This document shows, piece by piece, positions 6,127 to 10,254 of a DNA stretch of 10,254 nucleotides. Source of the DNA: DAOTVC01 sp034437215 (GTDB taxonomy: Bacteria > Chloroflexota > Anaerolineae > B4-G1 > SLSP01); the NCBI GenBank assembly GCA_034437215.1, contig DAOTVC010000092.1, positions 1-10,254 on the forward strand. The letters are read 5' to 3'. Every line of letters begins with the position of its first letter. Within the stretch, counting starts at the first letter, position 1. Below the pieces are notes generated by a model. The model worked only from the letters and a program-made list of their open reading frames with translations. It made no database searches and was not told where the DNA came from. The position numbers and the translations under genes were made by a program.

Positions 6127-9030
6127 ATGGAGAAGCAGGAAGCTCGCCTCGATGGGGATGGAGCTATCGCCCAGGACGGAGGGGTCGCAGCGGGCCGGCA
6201 GGGGATCGTCATTCAGGGCTCCGCCAACACCGTCCAGGTCAGTTATCAGGGCAACGAGGTCATCATCCCCTCCCCGGAGGCCATCGACGCCCACCGGGAC
6301 GCGCTGCGCCAGCGTTTAGCCCGGGAGACCCAGAGCCGGTGGGGCGGCATCTCCCTCTATATCCAGGAGGAGAGCGCGATGCTGCCCATCGAGGCCTCCC
6401 CCTACGAGCAGGGGCGGCTGGGGAAGCGGGAGAATCTCCTCCAGACCCTGCACCAGACCGAACGCCTCATGGTTCTGGGAGAGCCCGGGGCCGGCAAGAC
6501 GGTGGCCCTCGAGCGCTTCGCCTGGGACATCTGCGCCAACGGGACCGAGACCCTCCCCGTCCTGGTGCGCCTCTTCCACTACGCCGGCTCCTCCCTCGGC
6601 GGTTGGGTCCGGGCCGTGCTGCAGCAGACGGGGCACCTGCGGTTGGACGACGAGCGGGCCCTGGCGGCCTTCCTGCACGAGGGGCCGGTGCGCTGCGTCT
6701 TCCTCTTCGACGGACTGAACGAGGTCCCGCCCGCCTACCGGGATTCCCTGGTCGACGAGCTGGTGCGCTGGATGGCGGCCTATCCCCGCCACCCCCTCAT
6801 CCTGACCAGCCGGATCCAGGACGAGCTCTGGCGCCGCCTGCGCACGGCGGTGACCCAGACGGTAGTGATCCAGGAGATCGGCGACGACCAGGCCTGGGAG
6901 TACCTGAAGGCGCATCTGCAGGAGCGCGGGACGGCCCTCTACAGCCGGCTGGACGACCGGCTGCGGGCGCTGGCGCGGCGCCCGCTGCTCCTCTGGCTGA
7001 TCAAGGAGGCCGGCGCGGCAGGCGAGATGGTACCCGGAAACCGGGGGGAGCTCTACGCCCGCTTCGTCTCGCGGATGCTGCGCCGGGACACCGAGCGCCG
7101 CCTCGACGCGGAGATCCCCGAGCGGCTGAAGATGCAGGCCCTGGCGGATCTGGCCTACGCCCTGGGTCAGGAACAGCGGCTGACCTGCAGCCGCGCGGAG
7201 GCCATCAGCGTCGTCGCCCGGCGGATGGGCCCGGAGCGGGCTCGCAGCGTCGTCGACTCCTGTGCCCGGCACGGACTCCTCATGGGGCAGGAGATCCTCT
7301 GGTTCGCGCCCCACCAGACGGTCCAGGAGCACTTCGCCGCGCTGGCCCTGCGGGAGCAGCTGCGGACGGAGTACGAGCAGTCGCGCTTGCAGCAGGTGTG
7401 GCAGACGGCCCAGCGCAGCCTGATGGGCAAGACGACGGGGGTAGCGGCCCTGGCAGCCGACGATTGGTGGGCCGAGACCTTCGTCCAGCTCGCGGGTCTG
7501 GTCGACGCGGCCGACGCTCTGGCGGAGGCGGTGGCCCGGGTGAACCCCTGGCTGGCCTGGTGGTGCGTGCAGGAGGGGCGGAACGTCGATCCGGAGACCC
7601 GCAGCTTTGTGGAAGCCCGCTCCATCGACCTGCTGAAGGCGGAGCGCGTCTCAGAGCGGCGGCGGGCCGTCGCCGCTCTGGCGGAGCTGCGCAACGAGCG
7701 GGTGGTAAAACCCCTCTTCTGGGCGGCCGGCGACGCGGACGACGAGGTGGTCCGCATCGCCCTCCAGACGCTGGGCGAGATGGGGGACGCCGCGCGGGTC
7801 CCCGTCGTCCGCGCCCTCTACGGCGGCAACCGGCGCGGGCGGGAGATCGCGCTGCGCTACCTGCGCACCCAACCCCACAGCAGCCTCTGGCTACAGGCAA
7901 CGGAGCGCTGCTGGTACGAGATGCGCACCGCCGACCGGCTGCAGGCGGTGGTCACGCTGGCCCAGATGCGCCACCCCCGGGCGGTGGAGTGTCTGCTCCG
8001 GGCGGTGGGCGACCGGAGCGAGAAGGTGGCGGCGCTGGCCCTGCGCGCGCTCTCCGTGATGGGCGAGCCGGCGCGCGCCATGATGTCCCCCGCCCTCCAG
8101 CAGCCCGACTGCTGGGCGGGGATCCTGCGCTACGTGATCACCCATCCCAGCGCCGAGCTCTCCATGCAGATCCCCATGTACATGTGGGAGCAGGAGCTGG
8201 GGCTGCCCATGACCTGGATTCCGGCGGGCACCTTCCTGATGGGCAGTGACAGGGAGCGCGACCCTGTGGTGCCCCCCGAGGAGGTACCCCAACACGAGGT
8301 CACCCTGCCCCACTACTGGATCAGCAACACGCCGGTGAGGGTGAAGGATTTCCAGACCTTTGTGCGGGAGAGCGGCTACCCCTGGAAGGCGCTCAATGAG
8401 CCGCAGGGGGGAGAGGATCACCCCGTGGTTCACATCACCTGGTACGACGCGCTGGCCTACTGCGAGTGGCTGCGGAAGAAGACAGGCCTCCCCGTGGCGC
8501 TGCCCTCCGAAGCGGAGTGGGAGAAGGCCGCGCGGGGGCCGGACGGGTTGAACTATCCGTGGGGCAACGTGGTGCCCACGGGGCGCCGGTGCAACTTCAA
8601 CAACCACGTCGAGACCACGACGCCGGTGAACGCCTACTCCCCCGAGGGTGACAGCCCCTACGGCTGCGCCGACATGGCAGGAAATGTCGGCGAGTGGACC
8701 CGGAGCCTGTGGGGCAGCGACCAGCGTTTCCCCGACTTCCCCTACCCCTACGCTCCCCGGGACGGGCGCGAGGACCTGAACGCCCCGGAGATGATGCAGC
8801 GGGTGGTGCGGGGCGGCACCTTTCTCAGCAGCAGCCGGGGCGTGCGCTGCGCCTTCCGCGACTACCGCTACCCCAATTCGCGGCTCTGGCTCTTCGGCTT
8901 CCGGGTCGCCATCTCCCCCGGCTTCGACGGCTGGCCCGTGGAGAGTGAGGAGCAGACGTCAAGGACCTTCCCGGATGTGGTGCGCATCTGGGAGACCGTC
9001 AAGAAACAGCAGCTAGGAGGTTCATCATGA
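6127..9030 (+). CDS. NACHT NTPase with HEAT-like repeats and C-terminal FGE-sulfatase/lectin-like domain
   Basis: This 967-residue STAND-type protein has four parts. Residues 9-47 are a glycine-rich segment starting DGDGAIAQ that is also found in the downstream caspase-like protein. The NACHT domain (about 112-400) has Walker A GEPGAGKT (118-125), Walker B VFLFDGLNE (191-199) and the sensor-like LILTSR (224-229). Helical HEAT-like repeats occupy about 505-680 (AVAALAELRNERVVKPL, ALQTLGEMGD, ALRALSVMGE). An FGE-sulfatase domain (694-930) has WIPAGTFLMGS, PSEAEWEKAAR, DMAGNVGEWT, VVRGGTF and FGFRVA. The paired copper-binding cysteines of true formylglycine-generating enzymes appear to be replaced (Ser901 and Val906), so binding rather than catalysis is likely. 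AAGGAGAT at 6114-6121 precedes ATG 6127. Family knowledge links bacterial NACHT proteins to antiphage defence; here that role is inferred from architecture and from the coupled caspase-like gene. No transmembrane segment is evident. Confidence 0.92.
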   Translation: MEKQEARLDGDGAIAQDGGVAAGRQGIVIQGSANTVQVSYQGNEVIIPSPEAIDAHRDALRQRLARETQSRWGGISLYIQEESAMLPIEASPYEQGRLGKRENLLQTLHQTERLMVLGEPGAGKTVALERFAWDICANGTETLPVLVRLFHYAGSSLGGWVRAVLQQTGHLRLDDERALAAFLHEGPVRCVFLFDGLNEVPPAYRDSLVDELVRWMAAYPRHPLILTSRIQDELWRRLRTAVTQTVVIQEIGDDQAWEYLKAHLQERGTALYSRLDDRLRALARRPLLLWLIKEAGAAGEMVPGNRGELYARFVSRMLRRDTERRLDAEIPERLKMQALADLAYALGQEQRLTCSRAEAISVVARRMGPERARSVVDSCARHGLLMGQEILWFAPHQTVQEHFAALALREQLRTEYEQSRLQQVWQTAQRSLMGKTTGVAALAADDWWAETFVQLAGLVDAADALAEAVARVNPWLAWWCVQEGRNVDPETRSFVEARSIDLLKAERVSERRRAVAALAELRNERVVKPLFWAAGDADDEVVRIALQTLGEMGDAARVPVVRALYGGNRRGREIALRYLRTQPHSSLWLQATERCWYEMRTADRLQAVVTLAQMRHPRAVECLLRAVGDRSEKVAALALRALSVMGEPARAMMSPALQQPDCWAGILRYVITHPSAELSMQIPMYMWEQELGLPMTWIPAGTFLMGSDRERDPVVPPEEVPQHEVTLPHYWISNTPVRVKDFQTFVRESGYPWKALNEPQGGEDHPVVHITWYDALAYCEWLRKKTGLPVALPSEAEWEKAARGPDGLNYPWGNVVPTGRRCNFNNHVETTTPVNAYSPEGDSPYGCADMAGNVGEWTRSLWGSDQRFPDFPYPYAPRDGREDLNAPEMMQRVVRGGTFLSSSRGVRCAFRDYRYPNSRLWLFGFRVAISPGFDGWPVESEEQTSRTFPDVVRIWETVKKQQLGGSS
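6148..6267 (+). other. N-terminal glycine-rich module of the NACHT protein (residues 8-47)
   Basis: The encoded segment reads GDGAIAQDGGVAAG followed by alternating small and beta-branched residues (IVIQGSANTVQVSY). It matches the GDGAIAQGAGATAVG start of the module in the caspase-like protein. Beta-strand propensity and regular glycines suggest a short beta-roll or docking strand. The function is unknown. Confidence 0.5.
9015..9020 (+). promoter_or_regulatory. Strong ribosome binding site within the NACHT gene end
   Basis: AGGAGG lies six bases before ATG 9027, the best Shine-Dalgarno match in the window. It is encoded by the last codons of the NACHT gene. Together with the ATGA overlap (9027-9030) it fixes the start of the caspase-like gene and predicts translational coupling with high output of the second product. 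Confidence 0.8.
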
Positions 9031-10254
9031 TCCAACGCTTCAGCCACGGACACGCCCTGCTCATCGGCGTGGGCGCGACCAACTACCCCGACTGGTCCCT
9101 GCCGGCGACCGTCAAGGACGTGCAGACCCTGCAGAGGGCGCTCACCAACCCCGACCTCTGCGCCTACCCCGCCGACGCCCAACACGTGCGCCTGCTCCAC
9201 GACGCCCAGGCCACCCGAGCCGCCATCCTCGAGGGACTGGTCTGGCTGGGAGAGCGCACGACCGCCGATCCGGAGGCGACCGCCGTCGTCTACTACTCGG
9301 GTCACGGCTGGCTCGACGAGAGCACGGAGCGCTACTACCTGATCCCCCACGACGTCCGCCCCTTCGACATTCCCGGCTCGGCCCTGGCGGCGGAGGCCTT
9401 CACGGAGGGACTGCGGGCCCTCCCCGCCCGGCGGCTCCTGGTCATCATCGACAGCTGCCACGCCGAGGGGATGGCGACGGCGAAGGAGGCAGCGGGCACC
9501 GACCTGCCCCCCGCCTGGCAGGAGCGCGCTCTACCCCAGGGGCTGGTCGAGGCTCTGAAGGAGGGGGAGGGACGTGCGGTCTTTACCGCCTCCCGCGGCG
9601 CCCAGCGCTCCTGGGTCCGTCCCGACGGCACCCTAAGCCTCTACACCTACCACCTCCTCGAGGCGCTGCAGGGCGCGGGCAATCGCCCCGGCACGCAGGT
9701 AGTGCGCGTCTCCAACCTGATGAACCACCTGGGGCAGGCGGTGCCGCAGAGCGCCCGCACCCTCTGCCGGGCGGAGCAGACGCCCTTCTTCGACACCGCC
9801 ACCGAGGACTTTCCCGTGGCCCTCCTGCGGGGGGGCAAGGGGCTGTCGGCGGCGGGGTGGGAGGCGGTGCAGCCGGAGGCGGAGGCGACCATCCAGACCC
9901 TCTACCGGGCCACCCTGCACGGGGACGGCGCCATCGCCCAGGGTGCGGGCGCCACGGCGGTGGGGGCCGGGGGCGTGCACGTGGGGGGTAGCGTCGGCGG
10001 CGACGTGGTCACGGGCGAGCGCCACACTCTCTTCGACCAGCGGGGGCAGCGGGTGGGACGGCAGACCAACGTCGCGGGCGACTTCGTGGGCCGGGACAGC
10101 ATCCGGATCACGGGCGACGGCAACGTCATCGGCAATCACAGCCGCAGCACCGTCATCAAGGGCGGCGGGACGGAGCAGGCCCGGCAGGGGGCCTTCCGCC
10201 GGATCTACACCCTCCTCGCGACCTATCCGGGGTTAACCCGGGAGGAGCGCGCCG
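9027..10254 (+). CDS. Caspase-like (peptidase C14) protein with glycine-rich C-terminal module, 3' partial
   Basis: The frame stays open to the window edge (409 codons plus one base), so the C-terminus is missing. Residues 1-265 form a caspase-like fold: an opening strand HALLIGVGATNYPDW, the histidine motif VVYYSGHG with His93, and the cysteine motif LLVIIDSCH with Cys144. Both members of the catalytic dyad are present, so protease activity is expected. Residues 298-378 are glycine-rich with GDGAIAQGAGATAVG, GGVHVGGSVGGDVV, NVAGDFVGRD and ITGDGNVIGN, resembling a beta-roll or beta-solenoid. From about 382 a more helical segment begins (ARQGAFRRIYTLLATY) and may be the start of a further interaction domain. 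The start overlaps the NACHT stop by ATGA. Known bacterial caspase-like proteins of this type act as effectors or processing proteases in defence and regulated cell death; that role is inferred here from the neighbour. No signal peptide or membrane segment is seen. Confidence 0.92.
   Translation, partial: MIQRFSHGHALLIGVGATNYPDWSLPATVKDVQTLQRALTNPDLCAYPADAQHVRLLHDAQATRAAILEGLVWLGERTTADPEATAVVYYSGHGWLDESTERYYLIPHDVRPFDIPGSALAAEAFTEGLRALPARRLLVIIDSCHAEGMATAKEAAGTDLPPAWQERALPQGLVEALKEGEGRAVFTASRGAQRSWVRPDGTLSLYTYHLLEALQGAGNRPGTQVVRVSNLMNHLGQAVPQSARTLCRAEQTPFFDTATEDFPVALLRGGKGLSAAGWEAVQPEAEATIQTLYRATLHGDGAIAQGAGATAVGAGGVHVGGSVGGDVVTGERHTLFDQRGQRVGRQTNVAGDFVGRDSIRITGDGNVIGNHSRSTVIKGGGTEQARQGAFRRIYTLLATYPGLTREERA
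9918..10160 (+). other. Glycine-rich beta-roll-like module of the caspase-like protein (residues 298-378)
   Basis: The segment alternates glycine turns with short hydrophobic strands at roughly regular spacing (GDGAIAQ, GGVHVGGSV, NVAGDFVGRD, GDGNVIGN). It is low in helix formers and follows the protease domain directly. Its first part matches the NACHT N-terminus. I cannot assign it to a named domain family. Confidence 0.5.

Noticed and set aside
6123..8249. A long open frame of about 700 codons overlapping the NACHT gene in another plus-strand frame
   Set aside because: Its translation is dominated by Gly, Arg, Pro and Ala with no domain motif, as expected of a shadow frame in GC-rich coding DNA; the NACHT frame has clear Walker and FGE motifs.
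8206..8916. An active formylglycine-generating enzyme
   Set aside because: The expected active-site cysteine pair is not found at the equivalent positions, no sulfatase gene is nearby, and the domain is fused to a NACHT ATPase.

Overview
The window is GC-rich bacterial DNA, most likely from a Chloroflexota bacterium of the Anaerolineae/Caldilineae kind. This rests on the secreted protein tail ending in YLPLVLRN, a terminal signature I associate with predicted exported proteins of that phylum, on intergenic regions full of small palindromes, and on a caspase-like/NACHT gene pair of a type common in large filamentous or multicellular bacteria. No rRNA, tRNA, CRISPR array or transposase gene is visible, and all convincing genes are on the plus strand.

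Layout. (1) Positions 1-1284 hold the C-terminal part of a large secreted or surface protein built from duplicated beta-rich modules around a DUF11-like domain. (2) Positions 1285-1617 hold a hairpin cluster, a clear sigma70-type promoter and a structured leader. (3) Positions 1618-3117 encode an orphan membrane-bound PAS-type sensor histidine kinase, followed by a T-tract terminator. (4) Positions 3118-3620 hold a dense array of REP-like hairpins and then a promoter flanked by palindromes. (5) Positions 3621-4445 encode a Nudix-box protein with an unassigned N-terminal half. (6) Positions 4557-5684 encode a Gfo/Idh/MocA-family oxidoreductase. (7) Positions 5685-6126 hold a fold-back, MITE-like element that overlaps the preceding stop codon, another hairpin, and a near-consensus promoter (TTGACA, 16 nt, TATACT). 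(8) Positions 6127-9030 encode a 967-residue NACHT NTPase with HEAT-like repeats and a C-terminal FGE-sulfatase (C-type-lectin-like) domain. (9) From 9027 to the window end, overlapping by ATGA, is a caspase-like (peptidase C14) protein that is cut by the window edge.

The last two genes are the most interesting part. They form a promoter-led, translationally coupled unit that resembles bacterial conflict or immune NTPase systems: a NACHT switch with HEAT repeats and a putative ligand-binding lectin-like domain, plus a caspase-like protease as candidate effector. Both proteins carry a related glycine-rich segment starting with GDGAIAQ. It lies at the N-terminus of the NACHT protein and after the protease domain of the caspase-like protein. 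This suggests a shared docking or co-assembly module linking sensor and effector. The pairing and shared segment are seen in the sequence; the immune or cell-death role is inference. The other genes (kinase, Nudix, oxidoreductase) appear to be separate transcription units with no obvious common pathway.
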